NCBI GenBank assembly: GCA_947454695.1
Contig: CANGMW010000091.1
Coordinates: 1-9,074, forward strand
Length of the DNA: 9,074 bases
From: Comamonadaceae bacterium
Lineage (GTDB): Bacteria; Pseudomonadota; Gammaproteobacteria; Burkholderiales; Burkholderiaceae_C
Direction of reading: 5' to 3'
The notes beneath the pieces are model-generated. The model had not been told where the DNA came from. It did not search any database and worked only from the letters and a program-made list of their open reading frames with translations. Positions within the stretch are counted from its first letter, which is position 1. Each line of letters opens with the position of its first letter. The translations under genes and the position numbers were made by a program. Below are positions 1-6,028 of this stretch, piece after piece.

Positions 1-822
1 AAGCCTGAAGACTTTGCCCATGCATCACTGCCCTTGCAAAGTGATTGGATGATCAAGCCAGTGGATTCCTCGGGCAGCAAAGGCGTGAGCCGTTTGCCAA
101 GGGGCTTCACGCCGCAAGACTTGCAAGCTTGCCTGAACAAAGCACTGGGCTATTCAGTGCTTGGACAGTGCATTGCTGAAGAGTGGCTGCAAGGCCAGCA
201 ATTGCACGGTGATGGTTTCATGCAAGATGGTCGTTTGGTCAATCATTACCTGGGGCGTCAGTCTTTTTGCACACGGCATGGCGGCTTTGGAATTTGGAGA
301 ACCGACTGGCCCTCGCTTCAGCCGAAGTCTGTCCAGCGTGACTTAGCGCATCAAGTTGAACTGATTGCCCATCACTGCGGTTACCGTGACGGCGCCATGA
401 ACATCGAAGCGCGGGTCACCCCTGAAGGCCAGGTCTACATTTTGGAGATGGGCCCGCGTGCCGGCGGCAATTTCATTCCGGTGATGCATCAACACCTCAC
501 GGGACTGGACACGGTGTTGGCCACCCTACAGATCGCCCTGGGGCAGCACGTCAAAGCGAGCCCGTACCCCGGTCTGGATGTGGCCACTGTTTGGACAGCC
601 CACGCTCATGAATCGGGCCGCTTTGATCATCTCTGGATTCATCCAGATCTCGCGCCGCACTGCTTTTTCAAAAAAGAATTTCTCTCTCACGCCGACGCGG
701 TTCGACCACATGTGAGTTTTGAAACAGCCGTGGCGACTTGCCTCTTTGAGTTTGACTCGCTGGCGCAGCAGCAACACTGGGTTGATCAGGATGAGCGCGC
801 TGTAAAAGTCATCCTGTCCTAG
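1..822 (+). CDS. ATP-grasp domain enzyme, C-terminal part (5' end outside window)
   Basis: The reading frame is open to the first base of the window, so the start lies upstream and 273 residues are visible. The fragment covers most of an ATP-grasp fold. A nucleotide-binding stretch MIKPVDSSGSKGV (about residues 17-29 of the fragment) carries the ATP-contacting Lys and the Gly/Ser-rich loop. A C-terminal metal/ATP site reads N-I-E, then ILEMGPRAGGNFIP (about 134-160), with Glu and Asn/Arg positions typical of ATP-grasp ligases. Such enzymes activate a carboxylate as an acyl-phosphate and join it to an amine or similar group. The MGPRAGGNFIP form is, to my knowledge, common in ATP-grasp proteins of surface-polysaccharide loci. 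The substrate cannot be read from sequence. The convergent neighbours are two sugar acyltransferases, which fits a glycan role. Some lines here have visibly lower GC than the gluQ region (hand count 29/60 at 121-180 against 45/60 at 4501-4560). Confidence 0.85.
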   Translation, partial: KPEDFAHASLPLQSDWMIKPVDSSGSKGVSRLPRGFTPQDLQACLNKALGYSVLGQCIAEEWLQGQQLHGDGFMQDGRLVNHYLGRQSFCTRHGGFGIWRTDWPSLQPKSVQRDLAHQVELIAHHCGYRDGAMNIEARVTPEGQVYILEMGPRAGGNFIPVMHQHLTGLDTVLATLQIALGQHVKASPYPGLDVATVWTAHAHESGRFDHLWIHPDLAPHCFFKKEFLSHADAVRPHVSFETAVATCLFEFDSLAQQQHWVDQDERAVKVILS

Positions 823-1508
823 CTTGGACTGGATTTTCTCGTTGCGGCTTGCATTGGGGTGATGTCCACCCGCCGCCCGGGATTGCCCACCACCACGCTG
901 TGCGGCGCCACATCTTGGGTGACAACCGCACCCATGCCCACAAAAGCGCCTTGACCGATTCGAACGCCTGAACGAACAACAGCACCCAGTCCGATCACGG
1001 CATTGCGCTCAATGTGCGAATGGCCGCCTACCAACACCCCGGAGGCTATAAAAACGTGATTTTCAACCACACAGTGATGCGAGATGTTGCTGCCCGATGA
1101 AATGTAGACGTTTTCCCCGACTTGGGTTTTCAGGCCCACCAGCGACTGTCCGTAAATGATGGTGTTGCTGTTGACATGCACTTCAGCCAGGAGCTCTGCA
1201 GAAGGGGATTGAAATCCGGGCAGTCGATAACCTAAGGCTTGGGCTTGGCGGTAAATGCGTTCTCGCACCGCATTGACACCCGACCAACCCAAGGGAATAA
1301 GCAAATCAAACTTATCCGGCGGATAAGCCTGCGGCAAGGACTCCCACGCCACAACAGGCAATGACTCAAAGGTGCGCAATTCAAGCAGGTCTTGCTCCAG
1401 CGTGAATGCAGCCACGGGTTTGCCGTGCAGCTTCAGATGGGCGGCCATCACCTCGGCCAGTCCTTTGCAACCAAAGACCACGGTGTTCTTGTCTTGTTTC
1501 ATGGGCAT
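819..1508 (-). CDS. NeuD/PglD-like sugar acyltransferase, hexapeptide repeat (copy A)
   Basis: This is a 229-residue protein of the NeuD/PglD sugar O/N-acyltransferase family. The N-terminal Rossmann-like domain begins VVFGCKGLAEVM (10-21), a worn form of the usual GxGGH nucleotide-sugar loop. A linker follows with PLGWSGVNAVRERIY (72-86) and GYRLPGF (93-99). The left-handed beta-helix of hexapeptide repeats runs from about 117 to 215 and ends in GMGAVVTQDV and VVGNPGRRV. H144/H145 in NISHHCVVE match the position of the family's catalytic His. The enzyme should move an acetyl group from acetyl-CoA to a sugar or nucleotide-sugar in the cytoplasm; the substrate is unknown. I chose the ATG at 1506-1508, 31 bases after the paralogue's stop. 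The ATG at 1500-1502 is nearly as good and the Shine-Dalgarno is weak for both. The frame extends to 1685, but that extension lies inside the upstream gene and is unlike the family. It is clearly paralogous to its neighbour. Confidence 0.88.
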   Translation of the reverse strand: MPMKQDKNTVVFGCKGLAEVMAAHLKLHGKPVAAFTLEQDLLELRTFESLPVVAWESLPQAYPPDKFDLLIPLGWSGVNAVRERIYRQAQALGYRLPGFQSPSAELLAEVHVNSNTIIYGQSLVGLKTQVGENVYISSGSNISHHCVVENHVFIASGVLVGGHSHIERNAVIGLGAVVRSGVRIGQGAFVGMGAVVTQDVAPHSVVVGNPGRRVDITPMQAATRKSSPS

Positions 1509-1539
1509 TCTTGTCGTGCCTGCAGTGGCTTCGGTCAGC

Positions 1540-2235
1540 TCAGCTGACCGGCAGCGCTTTGAGAGATTTGCTGGAAGCCGCTTCAGCCGGTGTGATGTCA
1601 ACCACATGCGCCGGATTGCCCACCATGACGGTGTCAGGTGGAACATCCTGGGTGACCACGGAGCCCATGCCAATGAAGGCGCCATCGCCCACCGTGATGC
1701 CGGACCGCAAAATAGCCCCCAGACCGATCACCACGTTGTTGCCGATCTTGCATTCGCCACCCATGGTCACGTTCATGGCCAGAAAGACATCATTGCCAAT
1801 TGTGGAGTGGTGCCCAATTTGGGTTGTGCCGCACAGGGTGACGTTGTCGCCCAGAGTTACAAACGGGTGAATGAAGACGCCCCCGTAGATGATGGAGTTG
1901 GTGTTTTCTGCGGGGGGGGATAACACGCGACTCAGAGGCGCCGTAAAACCAGGGGTTCTGTAACCCATGGCTTGCGCTTGTTGGTACTTTGTCTTTCGTA
2001 ACGCATTCATGCCGCTCCAACCCAAGGGAACGATCACATCGAATTCGTCCGGTGCAAACTGTTGGGGCAAGTCCTCGAATGAACATACCGGGGCGCCATC
2101 GAAAGTAGATGCTTTGAGATGTCGACCATCCACGGTGAAGGCGGCGACCTCCCAGTGATTGAGTCTCAAAAAGTAGGCCATCGTCTGGGTCAGTGAAGAA
2201 CAGCCGTAAACAATTTTTTTTCTGTTGATGTCCAT
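1540..2235 (-). CDS. NeuD/PglD-like sugar acyltransferase, hexapeptide repeat (copy B)
   Basis: This is a 231-residue paralogue of the next gene downstream. In the beta-helix (IIYG to DITP) 52 of 102 aligned residues are identical by hand count, with no gaps. Domain order is the same: N-terminal Rossmann-like part (KIVYGCSSLTQTM, 7-19), linker with PLGWSGMNALR and GYRTPGF, then hexapeptide repeats from about 115 to 212. H142/H143 in IGHHSTIG sit at the catalytic-His position. The glycine loop is more eroded than in copy A: GCSS in place of the family's GxGG. Expected activity is acetyl transfer to a sugar or sugar nucleotide, substrate unknown. The ATG at 2233-2235 lies 14 bases after the RluA-like stop, with no good Shine-Dalgarno, so translation may depend on upstream ribosomes. 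An A8 tract (codons 5-8) and a C8 tract (codons 106-108) make the gene a candidate for slippage. Both tracts are in frame here, so the gene is intact. Confidence 0.88.
   Translation of the reverse strand: MDINRKKIVYGCSSLTQTMAYFLRLNHWEVAAFTVDGRHLKASTFDGAPVCSFEDLPQQFAPDEFDVIVPLGWSGMNALRKTKYQQAQAMGYRTPGFTAPLSRVLSPPAENTNSIIYGGVFIHPFVTLGDNVTLCGTTQIGHHSTIGNDVFLAMNVTMGGECKIGNNVVIGLGAILRSGITVGDGAFIGMGSVVTQDVPPDTVMVGNPAHVVDITPAEAASSKSLKALPVS
1912..1919 (-). repeat. C8 homopolymer inside acyltransferase copy B
   Basis: Eight consecutive G on the plus strand read as C8 on the coding strand, spanning codons Ser106-Pro107-Pro108. Loss of one C would bring a TAA into frame at 1857-1859. Gain of one would run to a TGA at 1790-1792. 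Either change removes nearly all of the beta-helix. Tracts of this length in glycan-modifying genes are known slippage sites in Campylobacter and Neisseria; that this one varies is inference. Confidence 0.6.
2214..2221 (-). repeat. A8 homopolymer at the 5' end of acyltransferase copy B
   Basis: Eight T on the plus strand give A8 on the coding strand, from the last base of Arg5 through Lys6-Lys7 to the first base of Ile8. It is in frame in this sequence. A one-base length change here would shift the frame at the very start of the protein. Confidence 0.55.
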
Positions 2236-2249
2236 GAATGGCCCGTGTA

Positions 2250-3182
2250 TTAAGACGCTGAAGAGTCCGGCCAGTGTAATCGGCGTTGGCTCTCAAACCT
2301 TCGTTGTTCCCCCGTGAGGGGGTCTAAGAACGTCAGTTGCCTTGCCAGCAGTTGCAGTGGCCGCTCAAAGTTGTGCTGGTCTGAGTCTGCTGTGTGCAGC
2401 ACCGTCGGATAGAAGCGGTCCCCCGCAATCGGTCGACCCAGCGCGTTCATGTGCACGCGCAGCTGGTGGGTTTTGCCGGTCACGGGCTGGAGTTCGTAGC
2501 GCCCCCAGGCGCCGCTTACCTCTTTCAGCGACAAGTGGGTTTCGCTGTTGGGCTCGCCGGGCACCTCGCATTGGCGGAAAAAATGCGCGTCAGGTTCCAT
2601 CCGGCTTTGGTACACCGCAGGCAGCGGGGGCTGTTCATGCCAAGGCGCTATGGCTTCATAAATTTTGCGCACCTCACGCTGCCTGAACAGGCGTTGGTAA
2701 GCGCCCCGGTCTTGGGCGCGCTTGCTGAACATGACCAAGCCTGCGGTTTCCCGGTCGATGCGGTGGATGGGACTTAAGTCTTCCAGTCCAAGTTGGTGCT
2801 TGAGTCGCACCAGCAAAGTTTCCCGAACAAAGCGCCCGGTCGGCGTGACGGGCAAGAAGTGTGGCTTGTCGGCCACCACGAGGTGTTCGTCTTGATAAAG
2901 AATCTGTGCCTCAAAAGGAATCGGCGTTTCTTCGCGCAGTTCACGGAAGTAGTACACGCGGCTATGCGCGCGGTAGGGCGCGTTGGGCGCCATAGCGTGC
3001 CCCTCCTCATCCAGAACGCTGCCCTGCGTCATGCGCGTGTGCCATTCGTGCAGTGAGACGGTGCTCAGGCGATGGGTTAAAAATTCAGCCGCCGTGTTCC
3101 AAGGCCCACTGGGCAGAGCCACGCAACTCGCGCTCACGCCCTCGCGCATGGGTGGTTTGTAGCGGGGTGCGGGGCGGGTCAT
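2250..3182 (-). CDS. RluA-family RNA pseudouridine synthase
   Basis: This 310-residue enzyme converts specific uridines in RNA to pseudouridine. The catalytic domain runs from about 90 to 300. It holds the RluA signature HRIDRETAGLVMF (140-152), in which D143 is the expected nucleophilic Asp, preceded by LVVADKPHFLPVTPTGRF (101-118). The later substrate-site motif GKTHQLRVHMNALGRPIAGDRFY lies at about 236-258. The N-terminal 30-80 region (AAEFLTHRLS..., GSVLDEEG, RVYYFRE) looks like a divergent S4-type RNA-binding module. The target, rRNA or tRNA, cannot be assigned by eye. The ATG at 3180-3182 is 27 bases after the trmB stop with no good Shine-Dalgarno; Met12 is a possible later start. The gene sits between trmB and the acyltransferases on the same strand, so co-transcription is likely. 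Confidence 0.92.
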   Translation of the reverse strand: MTRPAPRYKPPMREGVSASCVALPSGPWNTAAEFLTHRLSTVSLHEWHTRMTQGSVLDEEGHAMAPNAPYRAHSRVYYFRELREETPIPFEAQILYQDEHLVVADKPHFLPVTPTGRFVRETLLVRLKHQLGLEDLSPIHRIDRETAGLVMFSKRAQDRGAYQRLFRQREVRKIYEAIAPWHEQPPLPAVYQSRMEPDAHFFRQCEVPGEPNSETHLSLKEVSGAWGRYELQPVTGKTHQLRVHMNALGRPIAGDRFYPTVLHTADSDQHNFERPLQLLARQLTFLDPLTGEQRRFESQRRLHWPDSSAS

Positions 3183-3209
3183 GGTGAGGGGCGCGTCACC
3201 GGCCTTATG

Positions 3210-4037
3210 TCAGCGCCGTTGAAAAACCAGGTCCCACACACCGTGTCCTAAGCGCAGGCCGCGGTTTTCAAATTTGGTGAGGGGTCGGTAGGCCGGCTTT
3301 TCTGCGTAGCCACCGTGGCTGGCGTCAGCCGTGTTGCGCAGCAGTGGCTCGGCGTTGAGCACCTCCAGCATTTGCTGGGCATAGGGTTCCCAGTCGGTGG
3401 CGCAGTGCAGGTAGCCCCCGGGCTTGAGCCGTGCGCTCAATTTCGACACCAGCGTGGCTTGAATCAAGCGGCGCTTGTTGTGTTTGGTTTTGTGCCAAGG
3501 ATCGGGGAAGAACACATGCACGCCATCCAGGCTTTGCAAAGGCAGCATCTGGTCAATCACCTCGACGGCGTCATGTTGCAGGATGCGGATGTTCTCAATG
3601 CCTTGTTCGCCGATGCGCTTGAGCAGGGCGCCCACGCCGGGCTCATGCACTTCGCAACACAGAAAGTTGACCTCGGGCTTGAGCGCGGCGATGTGCGCTG
3701 TGGCCTCGCCCATGCCAAAGCCGATTTCCAGTACCAGCGGCCGCGCCGTCATAGTGGCAAGGTTGCCAAAAGCGGCGTTCACCTGCAGCGGCTGGCCGGT
3801 GAACGGCAGCACGAAGCGCGGACCTAAGGTTTCGAACGCTTTGATTTGTCCGCTGGTGGTGCGTCCGGCCCGTTTGACAAAACTTTTGATGGTCTTGGGA
3901 AAGTCCACGCCGGCAGGCGGCAAGCGACGCCGGTCTTTGGGGGGCACTGAGACGTCGGCTGCGCGGACAATGTCAGCGGCGTGGTCGGGCACTGTCAAAG
4001 CAGCGTCGGATGAAGGGGGGGAGTTTTGTTCAGTCAC
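3210..4037 (-). CDS. trmB: tRNA (guanine-N7)-methyltransferase TrmB
   Basis: TrmB methylates N7 of G46 in the variable loop of many tRNAs using S-adenosylmethionine. From the chosen GTG (4035-4037) the protein has 275 residues. Visible motifs are KSFVKRAGRTTSGQ (51-64), the SAM-binding LEIGFGMGEATAHIA (103-117), the family signature FFPDPWHKTKHNKRR (176-190) and the C-terminal RPLTKFENRGLRLGHGVWDL (251-270). The first 50 or so residues are Pro/Ala/Asp-rich, longer than in E. coli TrmB, and look disordered. The start is uncertain. An in-frame GTG at 4077-4079 would add 14 residues and overlap gluQ by 31 bases. The GTG used here lies 11 bases after the gluQ stop. Neither has a clear Shine-Dalgarno, and coupling to gluQ translation is plausible. 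A C7 run (plus-strand G 4015-4021) lies just inside the start. Confidence 0.95.
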   Translation of the reverse strand: MTEQNSPPSSDAALTVPDHAADIVRAADVSVPPKDRRRLPPAGVDFPKTIKSFVKRAGRTTSGQIKAFETLGPRFVLPFTGQPLQVNAAFGNLATMTARPLVLEIGFGMGEATAHIAALKPEVNFLCCEVHEPGVGALLKRIGEQGIENIRILQHDAVEVIDQMLPLQSLDGVHVFFPDPWHKTKHNKRRLIQATLVSKLSARLKPGGYLHCATDWEPYAQQMLEVLNAEPLLRNTADASHGGYAEKPAYRPLTKFENRGLRLGHGVWDLVFQRR

Positions 4038-4048
4038 AGCAACCGATT

Positions 4049-4939
4049 TTACCGGTCGCTGCGCCAGCGGGCGGCCCACAGCTGCGTCGCGATGCGCAAG
4101 GTCTCGCTCAGTTCAGTGGCCGGGACTGTGAGCGAGAGAACTTGAGCCGCCAGTTGGATCGCATGGACCGGGTCTTGCAGGTCCAGGGGCAGAGCACCGT
4201 TTTGTTTGCTGAGTTTTTCACCGTTCTCCCCCAGCACGAGCGGGGTGTGCAGGTAATGTGGCGTGGGCAGGTTCAGGGCGCGCTGCAAAAGAATTTGCCG
4301 TGCGGTGTTGTCGGCCAGGTCTTCACCGCGCACCACATGGGTGATGCCTTGCGCGGCATCGTCCACCACCACGGCCAGTTGGTAGGCAAACCAGCCGTCG
4401 GCGCGGCGCAGTACGAAGTCGCCGACTTGGTCTGAGACATCTTGCGCCTGCGGGCCCAGCCGGTGGTCTGTCCAATGGGTGCGCGCTTCAGTTCGTGCGG
4501 CCAGGTCGGTGCGAAAGCGCCAGGCCCGTGCTGCGCGCCCGTGCAGTCCTGTGCGGCAGGTGCCCGGGTAAATGAGCTCACCGTGGCGGGGTTTGTCGTG
4601 TCCGGCTGCTTGCAGCGCTTGGGCAATGTCGCTGCGCGTGCAGGCGCAAGGGTAGGCAAGCCCTTGGGCTACCAGCGTATCCAAGGCCTGCTGATAAAGC
4701 GCGTCGCGCCGGGATTGAACCACCACGACGCCATCGGGGTGCAAACCACATCGGGCGAGTTGTTCCAGAATGGTTGGGGCGGCGCCGGGCACGCAGCGCT
4801 CACGGTCGACGTCTTCAATGCGCACCAGCCAGTGCCCTTGGTGGGCCCGGGCATCGAGCCAGCTGGCCAGCGCAGCCACCAAGGAGCCGGCATGCAAGGG
4901 GCCGGTGGGCGAGGGGGCGAAGCGGCCGATGTAGCTCAC
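4049..4939 (-). CDS. gluQ: Glutamyl-Q tRNA(Asp) synthetase
   Basis: GluQ-RS is a truncated glutamyl-tRNA synthetase paralogue lacking the anticodon-binding domain. It activates glutamate and attaches it to queuosine at position 34 of tRNA(Asp). The 296-residue protein starts SYIGRFAPSPTGPLHAGSL, with the HIGH-like element PLHAGSL (14-20). The KMSKS-like element is KLSKQ (242-246). Cys98, Cys100 and Cys128 (YPCACTRSD and YPGTCR) match the zinc-binding cysteines of this subfamily, which separates it from ordinary GltX. I chose the GTG at 4937-4939 because the conserved region begins directly after it and it overlaps the upstream stop as GTGA, a usual coupling arrangement. The frame runs on to 5041, but that N-terminus is unlike the family and lies within the oxidoreductase gene. 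The next gene, trmB, also acts on tRNA. Confidence 0.96.
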   Translation of the reverse strand: MSYIGRFAPSPTGPLHAGSLVAALASWLDARAHQGHWLVRIEDVDRERCVPGAAPTILEQLARCGLHPDGVVVVQSRRDALYQQALDTLVAQGLAYPCACTRSDIAQALQAAGHDKPRHGELIYPGTCRTGLHGRAARAWRFRTDLAARTEARTHWTDHRLGPQAQDVSDQVGDFVLRRADGWFAYQLAVVVDDAAQGITHVVRGEDLADNTARQILLQRALNLPTPHYLHTPLVLGENGEKLSKQNGALPLDLQDPVHAIQLAAQVLSLTVPATELSETLRIATQLWAARWRSDR

Positions 4940-5973
4940 GCCACTTGAAGCGCCAATTCCAATCCGGAGATGAAGGCGTCTTCCACGCGGTGGCCCAAAC
5001 ACCAGTCGCCACAAACGCCGATGCGGGCTTTGGCATCCCAAGCGTGGCTGGTGCCCAAGGCTTGAATCGTTTGGGCATAGTGCCAGCGGTGCACGGTGGC
5101 AAAACTGGGTTGGGCACGGATGCCGGTGATTTCGGAAAACGCTTTGAGCAGCTTGGCTTGCACCCGGTCTTCATCATCGTTGAGATGCTCTTGCGACCAG
5201 GCCGCGCTGGCTTGCACTGTCCAGCGTTCCACCCTTTCGCGCCCGGGTTTGGACGACTCGCGTGTGAGCCAGGCAATGCGGTGGTGACTGCTGCGCGCCG
5301 CATTCCACTGCGGCCCTAAGGCATACATACCCGGCTGCATGGCTTGAGGAAACGCGAGCATCAGCGTCCAGCACGGCGCCACTTGAACCTGGCTGATTTG
5401 CTTCACCAGCGATTTAGCCTGCGTCGTGCCTTGCAAGAGCCCGGCGGCTTGCGCGCAAGGCAGGGCCAGCAGGACCGCATCGAAGCCGCCAAAGACACGC
5501 TGGCTGTCGTTTTCTCCGGTAGTACGCAGCTGCCATTGTTGGGAATGTGTGGCGTCGCGTTCAATGCGGGTCACGCGTGTTTGCAATTCGATCTGGCCTT
5601 GCAAAGGTTCAGACCAGCGTTTAACCAGGGCATTCATGCCGGGCACGGGCACCCAATGCGACTCACGTCCGGGCAGGCCGGCCGCAGCCACGCGTCCCAG
5701 CGGGTCGAGCACCCGCACGGTGTTGGCGCTCCAGGGGCGGACCAGGCCCGGAACAGTGTCCAGAGCCAGCGCAAAGCGCGCATCACGCACCGTGAAATAT
5801 TGCGCGCCGTGGTCGAAGCTGCCAAACGGGGTTTGACGGGTGGCCATGCGCCCACCCACGCCTCGGCTTTTTTCAAACACCGTGACCCGGTGTCCTGCTT
5901 GAGCCAGGGTGCGTGCGCAGGCGATGCCGGCCATGCCGGCGCCAATGATGGCGATATGTTGCGCTTGGGTCAT
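4936..5973 (-). CDS. Renalase-like FAD-dependent NAD(P)/amine oxidoreductase
   Basis: This 345-residue flavoprotein starts HIAIIGAGMAGIACARTLAQAGHRVTVFEKS, a Rossmann dinucleotide-binding fold with GxGxxG at 11-16 and the acidic residue of the second strand in VFEKS. RGVGGRMATRQTPFGSFDHGAQYFTVRD (38-65) is characteristic of renalase-like and amine-oxidase-like proteins. The C-terminal IGVCGDWCLGHRVEDAFISGLELA (318-341) is the second FAD-contact motif. Bacterial renalases are known to oxidise isomeric dihydro-NAD(P) forms; whether this protein does so is inference. The ATG at 5971-5973 is preceded by a GGAG about 9 bases upstream, so it is preferred over the GTG at 6016-6018. The TGA stop overlaps the gluQ start, which suggests translational coupling. 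The LysR gene ends 55 bases upstream on the same strand. Confidence 0.9.
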   Translation of the reverse strand: MTQAQHIAIIGAGMAGIACARTLAQAGHRVTVFEKSRGVGGRMATRQTPFGSFDHGAQYFTVRDARFALALDTVPGLVRPWSANTVRVLDPLGRVAAAGLPGRESHWVPVPGMNALVKRWSEPLQGQIELQTRVTRIERDATHSQQWQLRTTGENDSQRVFGGFDAVLLALPCAQAAGLLQGTTQAKSLVKQISQVQVAPCWTLMLAFPQAMQPGMYALGPQWNAARSSHHRIAWLTRESSKPGRERVERWTVQASAAWSQEHLNDDEDRVQAKLLKAFSEITGIRAQPSFATVHRWHYAQTIQALGTSHAWDAKARIGVCGDWCLGHRVEDAFISGLELALQVA

Positions 5974-6028
5974 CAGGGTGTTCTCCGTTAGGTTTTTTAA
6001 TCGGCTTATGGTGTGCACTTTACACGCC

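Noticed and set aside
1509..1685. N-terminal extension of acyltransferase copy A
   Set aside because: The extension lies inside the 3' end of copy B in another frame, and the family N-terminus begins at the ATG near 1508.
1790..2296. A 168-codon minus-strand frame overlapping acyltransferase copy B
   Set aside because: It is the +1 frame of copy B. It matters only as the path of a frameshifted product after C8 gain, not as a gene.
3475..4131. A 218-codon plus-strand open frame opposite trmB
   Set aside because: It is Ser/Cys/Arg-rich low-complexity translation across the trmB and gluQ ends, a shadow of real genes.
4940..5041. N-terminal extension of GluQ-RS
   Set aside because: The family begins a few residues before GRFAPSPTGPLHAG; the Arg-rich extension is the out-of-frame end of the flavoprotein gene.
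5974..6028. Possible operator in the gap between lysR and the flavoprotein gene
   Set aside because: Only a short GTGT/ACAC symmetry around GTGCAC is present; it is too small to separate from chance.
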